The position numbers and the translations under genes were made by a program. The notes below the pieces were generated by a model, which did not search any database, was not told the DNA's origin, and saw only the letters and a list, made by a program, of their open reading frames with translations. DNA of 64,000 bases from Nitrospirota bacterium (GTDB taxonomy: Bacteria; Nitrospirota; Thermodesulfovibrionia; Thermodesulfovibrionales; Dissulfurispiraceae), in contig JAFGXL010000008.1 in the NCBI GenBank assembly GCA_016936655.1, positions 1-64,000 of the forward strand. Direction: 5' to 3'. Position 1 is the stretch's first letter, and each line of letters opens with the position of its first letter. Below are positions 44,912 through 54,105 of the stretch, piece by piece.

Positions 44912-45952
44912 CTACTTGGCTGGCTGCTGTTGAATAGCCTGTTCATCACTATCTGAAGGCTGTTTTTCGAGTTTTTCAATCTCTTGAATTTCCTCAGGCA
45001 AAAGTTTCCTAGCTCCGATATATCTTTTTAGGTAGTATGGAGTATCAAGACTATTTATTACTATCTTCTTTGACTTAGATGATGCATGGATAAAAAGATT
45101 GTTGCCGAGATATATGCCAACATGTGAAGGGAATGATGCATATGTCCTGAAGAATACGAGATCTCCGACATTGAGCGAACTTTTATCAACTGGCTCTCCG
45201 ATCTTGTACTGCTCTCTAGCGCTTCTCGGAAGACTCAACCCAGCCGCTGATGTGTATACCTTCTGGACATAAGAGGAGCAGTCCAGGCCTGTATTTCCAG
45301 TGCCGCCGAATTTGTATGGTATGTGGAGCATCTTTTTAGCAAACAGGGTAAGCCTATCCCTGATGCTCATATCAGATATCTCATCAGACTTCAGAAACTC
45401 CTTGGCCTCCTGAATTCTTTCAGGAGTTGTTTTAGGAGCTTCTTTGTCATTAATTATTATCTTAGTATCGTCCTCTTCTTTAGCTGGTGATATCAGCAGT
45501 TTCTGCCCTCTCTTGAGTGAGGCAGACTTCATGTTATTAAGACGCTTCAGCTCAGAAACTGATACAGAATATTTTTTTGATATTCTTGTAAGGGTATCTC
45601 CTTTTTTAATAATATGGTATTTAGCATCATGACTGTTTGTGTTTTTGACTGGACTGCTGGCGTGTTCAGGAGCGGCAGATTTTTTATCAGGAACTTTTCC
45701 GGGAATAATAAGCCTTGTACCTACAGAAAGCCTGTTTGAAGTAAGGTTATTAGCATATTTAATTTTATCGATAGAAACATTATGCTTTTTAGAAATCTTT
45801 ATGAGGGTGTCGCCTTTTTTTACAGTATATTTGGTGGCTGATGACAAAGAAGCATTATTGCCGGTTTTTTTTATTGCAGCATGCGAACTGGTAAATCCTG
45901 TCAGGAGCAGAAGTGTTGCGAGAAAAATTAGTATTGTGAAGTTTTTATTCAT
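44912..45952 (-). CDS. LysM-containing NlpC/P60 peptidoglycan hydrolase
   Basis: 346 residues, secreted. Signal peptide (FLATLLLLTGFTSSHAA), two LysM repeats (about 40-87 and 113-155; openings YTVKKGDTL and YHIIKKGDTL), and a carboxy NlpC/P60 cysteine peptidase with Cys in GLDCSSYVQKVY, His in SHVGIYLG and FIHASSK. Cuts peptide cross-links of peptidoglycan. Its upstream neighbour is scpB in the same orientation; no terminator is seen between the convergent moeA-type gene and this one. Confidence 0.92.
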   Translation of the reverse strand: MNKNFTILIFLATLLLLTGFTSSHAAIKKTGNNASLSSATKYTVKKGDTLIKISKKHNVSIDKIKYANNLTSNRLSVGTRLIIPGKVPDKKSAAPEHASSPVKNTNSHDAKYHIIKKGDTLTRISKKYSVSVSELKRLNNMKSASLKRGQKLLISPAKEEDDTKIIINDKEAPKTTPERIQEAKEFLKSDEISDMSIRDRLTLFAKKMLHIPYKFGGTGNTGLDCSSYVQKVYTSAAGLSLPRSAREQYKIGEPVDKSSLNVGDLVFFRTYASFPSHVGIYLGNNLFIHASSKSKKIVINSLDTPYYLKRYIGARKLLPEEIQEIEKLEKQPSDSDEQAIQQQPAK

Positions 45953-45989
45953 TTACACCTCGTTGTACTAATAATTCTGCACATCACTT

Positions 45990-46526
45990 TCAGGCTGCCT
46001 CATCTTTTAAAAAGTCGGATATAGGTGGCAGTTCTGCAAGATTCTTTAGCCCAAAGTACTGAAGAAACTCTTTTGTAGTGCCGTATAGGAAAGGGCGGCC
46101 GGGAGCCTCTTTTTTGCCTATTATTTTGATAAGTCTTCTGTCCACTAGCGTTTTTACAGCTCCATCAGAATTTACACCCCTAAGCTGATCAACCTCTACT
46201 TTTGTAAGAGGCTGCTTATAAGCGATAATTGCGAGCGTTTCCAGGGCTGCCTGTGAAAGCTTTGTGTTCTGATTTATATTGCGTAGTTTTCTCACCCAGA
46301 ATCCATTATCTGGATTTGTTATCATCTGGAATCCATCAGCTATTTCTGTAATGATTATGCCGGAGGATCTCTTTTTATAGCTCTCCACAAGATCATTAAT
46401 ATAGTGTTTTACGTCAGCTTCTGGTATGTCTGTAAGCTTAGCCATAGCAGAACAGGTTATAGGTTCTCCAGCTACAAAAAGAAGTGATTCCAATATTGAT
46501 TTAGCCTCTATATTATCCATCGCCAT
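45990..46526 (-). CDS. scpB: Segregation and condensation protein ScpB
   Basis: Winged-helix kleisin partner of SMC. 178 residues containing the ScpB signature LLFVAGEPITCSAMAKLTDI, LSQAALETLAIIAYKQPLTKVEVDQLRGV and RPFLYGTTKEFLQYFGL. Unusually, scpA is not adjacent: the divergent upstream neighbour is a sensor kinase on the other strand. Confidence 0.94.
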   Translation of the reverse strand: MAMDNIEAKSILESLLFVAGEPITCSAMAKLTDIPEADVKHYINDLVESYKKRSSGIIITEIADGFQMITNPDNGFWVRKLRNINQNTKLSQAALETLAIIAYKQPLTKVEVDQLRGVNSDGAVKTLVDRRLIKIIGKKEAPGRPFLYGTTKEFLQYFGLKNLAELPPISDFLKDEAA

Positions 46527-46561
46527 AAATTATAGCAAAAAAGCATCTACAAGTCCAAAAA

Positions 46562-46577
46562 ATGTTATATTTAACAT
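46562..46577. promoter_or_regulatory. Palindrome between scpB and the sensor kinase
   Basis: ATGTTA, spacer TATT, TAACAT. It lies in the divergent control region of about 200 bases; an operator is possible. Confidence 0.3.
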
Positions 46578-46728
46578 ATATTAGCGCTTAAGTATTAATC
46601 AGTTAAATTTTTGAGCAATTTTTCAATAAATTATTTCTGATGCATAAAGGCTGTCTGCCTGCCTATGGGCTGGTTAACCAAATACATGGAGGTAAACAGA
46701 TCTGCAAACAGAAATACTCTTCTCATTT

Positions 46729-47541
46729 TTGCTCGCAACCTTATCGCTTGTAGCGCTGATAGCGCTAATCATAATTATCCCGCGCTTTCTCCGCAAAAAA
46801 AATATCACCAGCGATCATGATATGCAGAGTGTTATTGGTACATTCGACACCCTCGGAAATGAGATAAAGAGCCTCAGAAGCCAGCTCGTCATAAAGGAGC
46901 GCATGGCCGCTCTCGGGGAATTTTCAGCAGCTATTGCGCACGAGTTCAGAAATCCCATGGCAGTAATAGCAGGCTATGCAAAACTTCTGAATAAAAACTT
47001 GCCTGATAGTGATCCTAACAAGAACATTTCATACAGCATACTCAAAGAAATTGAACAGATGAATATCGTGATGGAGGAGCTGCTAAGGTTTTCTAAAGCA
47101 GAACCTTTGGCTAAAACCGAAGTGAGTCTGAACAAGCTTATTTTTAGTGTAGTTTCTTCATTAGACAAATCGAATATCAGGATTATATTTGACCCTGAAT
47201 GCGAGATATCTATTGATGCAGACGAGATACTTCTGAAGCAGGCGCTCAGAAATCTTATACAAAATGGAATTGAGTCCGGAGATAGGGTGGTTATAAAAAT
47301 AAAAGATATTAAACAAAAATCCGAAAACATAATAGCTATAACAGTACAAGACAATGGTGCGGGCATACCTGCTGATAAACTTGATGCAGTGTTTATGCCG
47401 TTTTACACAACCAAGGAAAAAGGCCTTGGAATCGGGCTCGCTTTTGTACAGAAGGTGGCTGTTGCACATGGCGGCAGTGTAACCGCTCAGAATGTAGAAG
47501 GAAAGGGCGCAGCATTTACTCTGCGCCTGCCAAAACAATAA
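46729..47541 (+). CDS. Membrane sensor histidine kinase (PilS-like position)
   Basis: 270 residues. A hydrophobic helix (LVALIALIIIIPRFL) near the start, then HisKA with the phospho-acceptor His in SAAIAHEFRNPMAVIAGYAK, and HATPase with VQDNGAGIP, TTKEKGLGIGLAFV and GKGAAFTLRLP. There is no periplasmic sensor domain. The start is uncertain: TTG 46729 is used, but CTG 46702 lies 9 bases after a GGAGG (46688-46692) and would restore about 9 residues. Overlaps the regulator by a TAATG junction. Confidence 0.85.
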   Translation: MLATLSLVALIALIIIIPRFLRKKNITSDHDMQSVIGTFDTLGNEIKSLRSQLVIKERMAALGEFSAAIAHEFRNPMAVIAGYAKLLNKNLPDSDPNKNISYSILKEIEQMNIVMEELLRFSKAEPLAKTEVSLNKLIFSVVSSLDKSNIRIIFDPECEISIDADEILLKQALRNLIQNGIESGDRVVIKIKDIKQKSENIIAITVQDNGAGIPADKLDAVFMPFYTTKEKGLGIGLAFVQKVAVAHGGSVTAQNVEGKGAAFTLRLPKQ

Positions 47542-48905
47542 TGAACACTATTTTGATAGTGGAAGACAATAAAGGCATGCGTGAAATGCTCGAAAGCACA
47601 CTCGCAGCAGAAGGCTTTTGCGTTCAGACAGCAGCCAGCGTTAAGGATGCCATGGATGTTATAGAATCAGGCGGATTCGATGCTGCTGTAACTGATCTTA
47701 AACTGCCTGATGGAGATGGCATGCAGGTTTTGTCTGCTATCCATGATCGTATGCCCATGATGCCTGTTGTCGTGATGACAGCCTTTGCTTCAATCGAACT
47801 CGCTGTAAAGGCTGTAAAGTCCGGAGCATATGACTTTATTACCAAGCCATTCGATACTGACCATCTGCTGCTTATTCTTAAAAGAGCTCTTTCTGAAAAA
47901 TCTGTCATAAAAGAAAATCTGATTATGAAGAGCGAGCTTCCACACTACATGCAGCTGCCGGATATAATCGGCAGCTGCACTGCATGGAAAGAGGTTATGG
48001 ACAAGGCTGACAGGGTTGCATCATTAAAGACAACAGTACTTCTACTGGGTGAAAGCGGCACCGGGAAAGAGTTGCTTGCCAGAAAGATTCACTACTCAGG
48101 GATCCGATCGTCAGAATCTTTTGTTGCTGTAAACTGCGCTGCGATCCCGTGCGAACTTGTTGAAAATGAGATATTCGGTCACGAAAAGGGCGCATTCAGC
48201 GGTGCAAATGAGATAAAGCCCGGCAGATTTGAGCTTGCTGACAAGGGAACGATATTTCTTGATGAGATAGGTGATATGGATCTATCCCTACAGTCCAAGC
48301 TGCTCCGGGTGCTGCAGGAGAGAGAGTTTGAAAGAGTGGGCGGCACTCGTACCATAAAGGTGGACTGCCGTGTAATAGCTGCAAGCAACAAGAATATAGA
48401 AAAGGATGTTGCTGACGGCAAATTCCGCGAAGACCTCTATTACCGCCTGAATGTCTTCCCTATAGTTGTGCCTCCGCTCAGACATAGGAGTGAAGACATA
48501 ATACCGCTTGCAGAGCACTTTATCAAAACCTGTTCAGGCAGCATATGCCGGAGAAATGCCACTCTCTCTAAGGAAGTGGTCGAAATGTTTATGAACTACG
48601 AATGGAAGGGTAATGTCCGTGAGCTCAAAAACATAATAGAGCGCGCCCTTATACTCTGCGACAGCGACACCATCGAGCCGCGCCACATATCATTTCATAA
48701 CAGCTATAAAAAGGAATCAGCGCCAGAGCCCGCAACTTCTATATCGTTACATGAAGCATCTGCCAGGGCAGCAAGAGCCGCTGAGATAGAGAAGATCAAA
48801 TCTGCCCTCAGCCGTACCAAGGGCAACAAGACAAAGGCAGCAGAACTGCTTGATGTGAGCTACAAAACACTTTTGACCAAAATCAAAGATTATGGAGTAG
48901 AGTGA
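47541..48905 (+). CDS. Sigma-54-dependent NtrC-type response regulator
   Basis: 454 residues: receiver domain (acidic residues in ILIVEDNKGM, phospho-Asp in AVTDLKLPDGDG), AAA+ domain with GESGTGKE Walker A, sigma-54 contact loop GAFSGA (Ser in place of the usual Thr, found in some members), GNVRELKN, and a Fis-type helix-turn-helix tail NKTKAAELLDVSYKTLL. Pairs with the upstream kinase; the adjoining pilin genes are the probable targets (PilR-like). No clear -24/-12 promoter was found in the 30 bases before the pilin operon. Confidence 0.93.
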   Translation: MNTILIVEDNKGMREMLESTLAAEGFCVQTAASVKDAMDVIESGGFDAAVTDLKLPDGDGMQVLSAIHDRMPMMPVVVMTAFASIELAVKAVKSGAYDFITKPFDTDHLLLILKRALSEKSVIKENLIMKSELPHYMQLPDIIGSCTAWKEVMDKADRVASLKTTVLLLGESGTGKELLARKIHYSGIRSSESFVAVNCAAIPCELVENEIFGHEKGAFSGANEIKPGRFELADKGTIFLDEIGDMDLSLQSKLLRVLQEREFERVGGTRTIKVDCRVIAASNKNIEKDVADGKFREDLYYRLNVFPIVVPPLRHRSEDIIPLAEHFIKTCSGSICRRNATLSKEVVEMFMNYEWKGNVRELKNIIERALILCDSDTIEPRHISFHNSYKKESAPEPATSISLHEASARAARAAEIEKIKSALSRTKGNKTKAAELLDVSYKTLLTKIKDYGVE

Positions 48906-48935
48906 CTGGTAAATATGAAAGGAGGTTCATGATTT

Positions 48936-49517
48936 ATGAAGCGCATTACACAGTTATATTTTAAAGCCTTTAAAAAAACATTTAAAAACATCATGTCTCA
49001 ATCAGGCATTTTTCTTGCAAATGTGTTTTGTATGAATAAAAGGATTGCTTGTCAATCAGGCTTTTCGCTTGTAGAGGTTTTGATTGTAATCGCAATAATA
49101 ATTATAATCAGCGCTCTTGCTATGCCATCTCTTCAAGGATATGTTATAAACAGGTCTCTTAAGTCAGCAGCAAGAGAAGTTATTTCTGATATTAATGAAT
49201 TTAAAGAGAGGGCAATCGCAGAAAATCGTGCTTACAGAATAACCTTAACTCCAAACAGCCCGAATTATACAATTGAGCAATGTGCAAACACCGGAGCAAC
49301 ATGTAACGGATTTCAAAATTTCCAAAATAAGTCGTTAGCTTTATTTGAAAATAGTATAAAAATTGAAACTTCAGGCACAACAGCTACTCAGTATGATTTT
49401 CAGACAAGGGGAACCGTTAATGCCGGCACAATACAGCTTATAAATCAGAGAGGTTCCACATCAAACATAGTAACAAATATAACTGGGAGGGCAAGTGTTC
49501 AGTTCATTATGCAATAA
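48936..49517 (+). CDS. Type IV minor pilin, FimT/GspH-like
   Basis: 193 residues. The prepilin cleavage signature QSG-FSLVEVLIVIAIIIIISALAMPSL is at about residues 41-66 from ATG 48936, so the leader would be some 42 residues, unusually long. ATG 49032 gives a conventional 10-residue leader (MNKRIACQSG) but has no Shine-Dalgarno, whereas 48936 follows AAAGGAGG by 10 bases. The rest is a GspH-like soluble domain. First gene of a minor-pilin operon. Confidence 0.8.
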   Translation: MKRITQLYFKAFKKTFKNIMSQSGIFLANVFCMNKRIACQSGFSLVEVLIVIAIIIIISALAMPSLQGYVINRSLKSAAREVISDINEFKERAIAENRAYRITLTPNSPNYTIEQCANTGATCNGFQNFQNKSLALFENSIKIETSGTTATQYDFQTRGTVNAGTIQLINQRGSTSNIVTNITGRASVQFIMQ

Positions 49518-49953
49518 ATCTGGAATCAGCTTAATAGAGGTGCTTATAGCGACTCTTCTTGTAATGATTGGAGTTATGGCTATGCTGAGCATGCAGCCGC
49601 AGGGATGGGTATTGGCAGGCCAATCTGATATGTTAGGCAGGGCTGCTGAGCTGCTACATGAAGAGCTCGAAAGAAATGAACTGCACATCATGAACACATG
49701 CAATACAGCCTCTTTATGGGGAGCAGCATTGCCTGCTAATGTTAATAGTACTATACAAAATACCACGAGCATTACTTCCAGCGGTCAGGCTGCAGTTGCC
49801 GGTGATGCTACTTATACAGTTGCTACAACTATTACTAACCGATCTTCTCTTTCGTGGCTTGTCTCTGTCAGGGTAACAACGCCGGGTAATAAAACTATAT
49901 CTGAGAGCCGAATAGTTGCTAGACAAGATTATTTAAGGCAGGGGTGCATATGA
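49495..49953 (+). CDS. Type IV minor pilin, PilV-like
   Basis: 152 residues from GTG 49495, which overlaps the previous stop. Short leader MFSSLCNKSG then ISLIEVLIATLLVMIGVMAML, the pilin helix with Glu5, followed by a mostly beta soluble domain. Order FimT-PilV-PilW-PilX-PilY1 supports the assignment. Starts translationally coupled; stop overlaps pilW start as ATGA. Confidence 0.82.
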   Translation: MFSSLCNKSGISLIEVLIATLLVMIGVMAMLSMQPQGWVLAGQSDMLGRAAELLHEELERNELHIMNTCNTASLWGAALPANVNSTIQNTTSITSSGQAAVAGDATYTVATTITNRSSLSWLVSVRVTTPGNKTISESRIVARQDYLRQGCI

Positions 49954-50633
49954 AAATCTATCAATTAAAACAAAATGGCTTTACTCTTGTAGAGATACTT
50001 TTTGTTATTGTTACTACAATGCTGCTTCTTGCTGCTATATATATGGCAACAAGTTCAGGCCAGAGATCATCTATGGCTATCGAGCAGAAGGTCGCTGCTC
50101 AGCAAGATGCTAGGGCAGCACTTAATGTTATGGCACTTGAGATTGGCATGGCATCATATGATAAAGGTGCCCCCAACACAGTATGGACAGCCCCTATCGC
50201 TTGCCCGTCAAGCACAGGAGTATTATCTGCCCCACATAAAGGAATTCAGCTGGCAGCCTCTGACTGTCTGAATATACAGGCTGATCTTAATGGTGATGCA
50301 GATTTTATTGATGAAAATGAGAACATAACCTATTTCTATGATGGAGTAAATCAATTGATCACAAGAAATACAGGAGGAGGCGGACAGCCTTTTCTTGGTG
50401 AGGCCCCAGGCACAACTTCACGATCTTTGCGTGTTGTAAACAACATTGTAAACATCCCGGTTTTTAGTTATTTAGATGGGCAAGGCAACCCAACCACTTC
50501 TATCGAACAATCAAGAAGAATAGATATCACACTTATTGTAGAAACAGATCGTATAGACCCCAATACTGGACAAAGAAGACGCATGGTTTATTCAACCAGC
50601 GTAATTCCCAAAAACCATGCTATCAAATTATAG
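49950..50633 (+). CDS. Type IV minor pilin, PilW-like
   Basis: 227 residues from ATG 49950, placed five bases after AGGGG. Leader KIYQLKQNG and pilin helix FTLVEILFVIVTTMLLLAAIYM. A central segment with NGDADFIDENENITYFYDG looks like a calcium-binding-type acidic loop, and the carboxy-terminal part is a beta domain. PilW assemblies help initiate and stabilise pili. Confidence 0.82.
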   Translation: MKIYQLKQNGFTLVEILFVIVTTMLLLAAIYMATSSGQRSSMAIEQKVAAQQDARAALNVMALEIGMASYDKGAPNTVWTAPIACPSSTGVLSAPHKGIQLAASDCLNIQADLNGDADFIDENENITYFYDGVNQLITRNTGGGGQPFLGEAPGTTSRSLRVVNNIVNIPVFSYLDGQGNPTTSIEQSRRIDITLIVETDRIDPNTGQRRRMVYSTSVIPKNHAIKL

Positions 50634-50641
50634 GGGATAAC

Positions 50642-51100
50642 ATGAATGATAAATACTTAAATTCAAAATCAGGATTTGCCATGATAGCCGCGCTGCTGGC
50701 TCTTTTGATATTAACTGCAGTCGGCGTGATTGTATTTACATCAACAACCCGTGATATGAGAATAGCAGGGAGAGTTGTTGGTGAAAAAAAAGCCTTTGCA
50801 GCAGCAGAAGCAGGACTGCATGATCTTTTAAGCAATCCCAACTTTTCTGCCAGCCTTGCTGCCAGCAATATACAGGTGAGCCAGCTAACAGATCCTGATT
50901 CTGTATACTCATATGCTGTTGGCTCAAGCTCTTCTGGGTGTACAGATCCGCCAACTGGTTTTAATGTCGAGAAGTATAGCAGGCTTCTGTATCCAGTAAA
51001 TATTGCTGGACAAAATTTACGATATGGATCACGAGTGGAATTAGAAGTAAGTATAGGGCTTTTTAGTAGCGGAAAATGCGAAAAAACAACAGAAAACTAA
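50642..51100 (+). CDS. Type IV pilus assembly protein PilX-like
   Basis: 152 residues. PilX signature at the start: SGFAMIAALLALLILTAVGVIVF, followed by RDMRIAGRVVGEKKAFAAAEAGLHDLL, the typical PilX sequence after the membrane helix. The mature domain is short. It lies between pilW and pilY1. Confidence 0.85.
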   Translation: MNDKYLNSKSGFAMIAALLALLILTAVGVIVFTSTTRDMRIAGRVVGEKKAFAAAEAGLHDLLSNPNFSASLAASNIQVSQLTDPDSVYSYAVGSSSSGCTDPPTGFNVEKYSRLLYPVNIAGQNLRYGSRVELEVSIGLFSSGKCEKTTEN

Positions 51101-51109
51101 GCAGGAGGC

Positions 51110-53992
51110 ATGATGGATAGAATTAAGAGGATATACATAGTTGTTATAGTGCTATTATTTGGAATTTATGCATCATCAGCCCTTGCAGATGAGAGCGAAA
51201 TGTTTTCGAGTGTTGCGCCTGATTCTCTGATAGTGCTTGACCTTTCAGGAAGTATGGCATGGACCCCTGCTGGCGGAACTGCCACAACAACAGGGTTGCC
51301 ATGTACAGCTACCACCTGCAGTAGGCTAAATATCGCCAAAACAACTCTATTTAACATATTTGATAGTGATAACAACTCGTTAATTGATAGTAATGATGAG
51401 AAAAACCTTAATATCAGAATCGGATATATGCGCTTCTATGATTGCTATGCAGATGATACAGCAGGCAGTTATTCCAGCGGATGCAACCAGCTTGTGTACG
51501 GTATAAATACCCAATACACAAAAATCTATTGCAATAAATCAGCACCAAATACATGCTTAATAACAGATGGAAGCTCTCCATGCGTTAAAACAGAATCAGC
51601 TTCCGGCGGCACTCCTTTAGGAGCCGCATTAACAGAAGCCAAGTATTACCTTGATTACCATAAATCAAGAGATGCTGCACAAGCCTGCAGACCAAAGTTT
51701 GTTATTTTCATTACTGATGGAGAAGACACTTACTCATGTGGGGGTAGCGGTTCTACAGGCAGTATAGGCAGAAGGATGACAACTGTAGCTAAAGCCAAAG
51801 CATTGGCTGATGCAGGCTATAAGGTTTTTGTCATCGGTTTTGGATCGGGGATGCCAGCCTCGTTAAAAAATACACTTAACTGGGCAGCATATTTTGGTCA
51901 GACTGAAAATCCAAATACAACAAATACTGGTGATACATCAGCGATAACTATTCCTGCAATCCCATGTTCTGCAACAACTGATCCTGGAGCTGCAGCTCTA
52001 GACGGCTATGCGTTTATGGCTGAAAATGCAAATGAACTAGAGGCAGCGATAAAACAGGCGCTAGCTGTTATTTCGGGTTCTATATATACATTTTCCACGC
52101 CTGCTGTTGCAGCAATACGAACTGCTGATGAGAATTTTCTATACGAGGGATCTCTTACTCCTAACAGTGTAGATCCTTTCTGGAAAGGATATCTCAAACA
52201 ATACGAATTTGGAGCTAATAATACGTTGGTGTTAAAGTGGGAAGCCGGGCAAAAATTGGCTGACACGGCAGCATCATCAAGAAAAATATATACATACAAA
52301 TCTGCTGCTGTTACAGAATTCAATACTACAAACATATCAGTATCAGATCTCGGAGTTTCCACAACAGCACAAAGAGATATGGTGGTAGGATATTTTCGAG
52401 GCGATCCCACATACAATCCAGAAAATTGGAAGCTCGGCGATATATTCCATTCAGGTCCTACTGTAGTAGGAACTCCTAATATATATTTTTCTGATATTAT
52501 CGATACCAGCAGTCCTGCTGCCTTTAGCGTATACAGAGATAATAATCTCAGATCTACTGCTAATGGCAAGAGGATAGTTCTGGTTGGGGCTAATGATGGA
52601 CAGCTGCATGCCTTTAAAACCAGCGATGGCACTGAGACATGGAGTTTTATCCCTCCGAATTTGCTTTCACGGCTATCCCAAATTGCCCATGACAGCCATC
52701 CTACAGCGCTCATGCATACATTTTATGTTGACGGCCCCATTACACAATCTGATGTGTGGACAGGCAGCGGCGACGGCACAACAAAGCAGGCCAGCGACTG
52801 GAGATCTTTTATAGTTTTTGGACTTGGCAGAGGCGGAGATAAAACTTTATGGAGCTCTTCTGCATCATGCGACAGCGGCTTCAATGACAAATATACTACA
52901 ACTTATACCAACTACTGCGGATACTATGCTCTTGATGTTACAGATACCATTAGTGCCCCACTTTACAAATGGAAGATTTCATCAAGCGCAAGCGAAGCAC
53001 CTTATATTGGCCAGCCTTGGTCAAAGATGACTATAGGCAAGATCAAAATAAGTGATGAAGAGAGATGGGTGGGAATTATAGGGGGCGGATACAATGCAGC
53101 AGCCTGCAATACAGGGCAGCAAAACTGCGACACAAGAGGCAAGGGTATCTTCATAATAGATATGAAGACAGGCTCTGTTCTTAAAGCCTTTACAAGGGCT
53201 AACGTGTCAGGTATGGATTTTAGCATGCCCAGTCAGGCCGCAGCTTTTGATAAAGATGGCGATGGGTTTATGGATATTATTTATATTGGCGATCTTGGAG
53301 GAAATGTTTGGAAGGTTAACATGTGCGGCAAAAACTCGCCTGCTACATGTGCTGCTTCTGACTGGACAATCAGCACACTTTTTGCAGCATCAAGCGGAGT
53401 TATAAGGCCAATATACAACAAGCCGGTTATTGCAAGAGACTCGGCAAGCAATTACTGGGTATATTGGGGCACTGGAGATGATACTGACCCTACTGCTGCA
53501 AATGCTCAAGAGAAGTTCTATGCAGTAATGGACACAGGCATTACCTTAACAATAAATGATTTGGAAAATATAACAACCGGCACCTACAACCCCTCAACAT
53601 CCACAAAACCGGGCTGGTATATAAACCTGCCAGGTTCAGGTGAAAAAATACTGACTGAACCTGATATATTTGGTGGAGTTGTATACTTTACCACTTATGT
53701 ACCTGCAAATGGTAATGACCCATGCGACATGACAGGTGATTCTAATTTGTATGGTGTTAATTATATAACAGGCGCTGCAGCGTTGCCGGGCAACACTGCA
53801 CGAAGCATTGATGTAGGTGAAGGCATAAAAATGCCGATTATAACAACCGGTCCAACAGGCAATCCTCGATTGATAACACCTGGCGGAACCAGTACTCCCG
53901 GGGCAGTAATAAGTGATGGTGGTTTTGATATTTTAGGTGGCATGTCAAATTCACGGTGGCTAATGTACTGGAAAGATAAGCGTCTAAAATAA
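51110..53992 (+). CDS. PilY1-like pilus adhesin/assembly protein
   Basis: 960 residues. Signal peptide, then a von Willebrand A domain with MIDAS motif DLSGSM near residue 45 and TDGED near residue 205, and a carboxy-terminal PilY1/PilC beta-propeller domain (ANDGQLHAFKTSDG, GLGRGGDKTLW, SMPSQAAAFDKDGDGFMDIIYIGDLGGN). The loop DKDGDGFMD is a canonical EF-hand-like calcium site, as in PilY1. Promotes pilus extension and surface attachment. Last gene of the operon, followed by a terminator. Confidence 0.92.
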   Translation: MMDRIKRIYIVVIVLLFGIYASSALADESEMFSSVAPDSLIVLDLSGSMAWTPAGGTATTTGLPCTATTCSRLNIAKTTLFNIFDSDNNSLIDSNDEKNLNIRIGYMRFYDCYADDTAGSYSSGCNQLVYGINTQYTKIYCNKSAPNTCLITDGSSPCVKTESASGGTPLGAALTEAKYYLDYHKSRDAAQACRPKFVIFITDGEDTYSCGGSGSTGSIGRRMTTVAKAKALADAGYKVFVIGFGSGMPASLKNTLNWAAYFGQTENPNTTNTGDTSAITIPAIPCSATTDPGAAALDGYAFMAENANELEAAIKQALAVISGSIYTFSTPAVAAIRTADENFLYEGSLTPNSVDPFWKGYLKQYEFGANNTLVLKWEAGQKLADTAASSRKIYTYKSAAVTEFNTTNISVSDLGVSTTAQRDMVVGYFRGDPTYNPENWKLGDIFHSGPTVVGTPNIYFSDIIDTSSPAAFSVYRDNNLRSTANGKRIVLVGANDGQLHAFKTSDGTETWSFIPPNLLSRLSQIAHDSHPTALMHTFYVDGPITQSDVWTGSGDGTTKQASDWRSFIVFGLGRGGDKTLWSSSASCDSGFNDKYTTTYTNYCGYYALDVTDTISAPLYKWKISSSASEAPYIGQPWSKMTIGKIKISDEERWVGIIGGGYNAAACNTGQQNCDTRGKGIFIIDMKTGSVLKAFTRANVSGMDFSMPSQAAAFDKDGDGFMDIIYIGDLGGNVWKVNMCGKNSPATCAASDWTISTLFAASSGVIRPIYNKPVIARDSASNYWVYWGTGDDTDPTAANAQEKFYAVMDTGITLTINDLENITTGTYNPSTSTKPGWYINLPGSGEKILTEPDIFGGVVYFTTYVPANGNDPCDMTGDSNLYGVNYITGAAALPGNTARSIDVGEGIKMPIITTGPTGNPRLITPGGTSTPGAVISDGGFDILGGMSNSRWLMYWKDKRLK

Positions 53993-54019
53993 ATACAATG
54001 CAATTAAAATGCTTTATAA

Positions 54020-54054
54020 ATATGCCGGCAGTATTAACTGCCGGCATATTTTTT
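54020..54054 (+). terminator. Intrinsic terminator of the pilin operon
   Basis: ATATGCCGGCAG and CTGCCGGCATAT form a perfect 12-bp stem with a 6-base loop, followed by a T-run to 54054. Confidence 0.93.
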
Positions 54055-54070
54055 AACTACCTATCATTTC

Positions 54071-54100
54071 TTGAATGCCTCTGTTTTTGCGTGGTATCAT
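54071..54100 (+). promoter_or_regulatory. Promoter of miaB, nearly leaderless
   Basis: TTGAAT (54071-54076), 18 bases, TATCAT (54095-54100). The ATG at 54106 lies five bases after the -10 box and has no Shine-Dalgarno. Confidence 0.55.
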
Positions 54101-54105
54101 AATAA

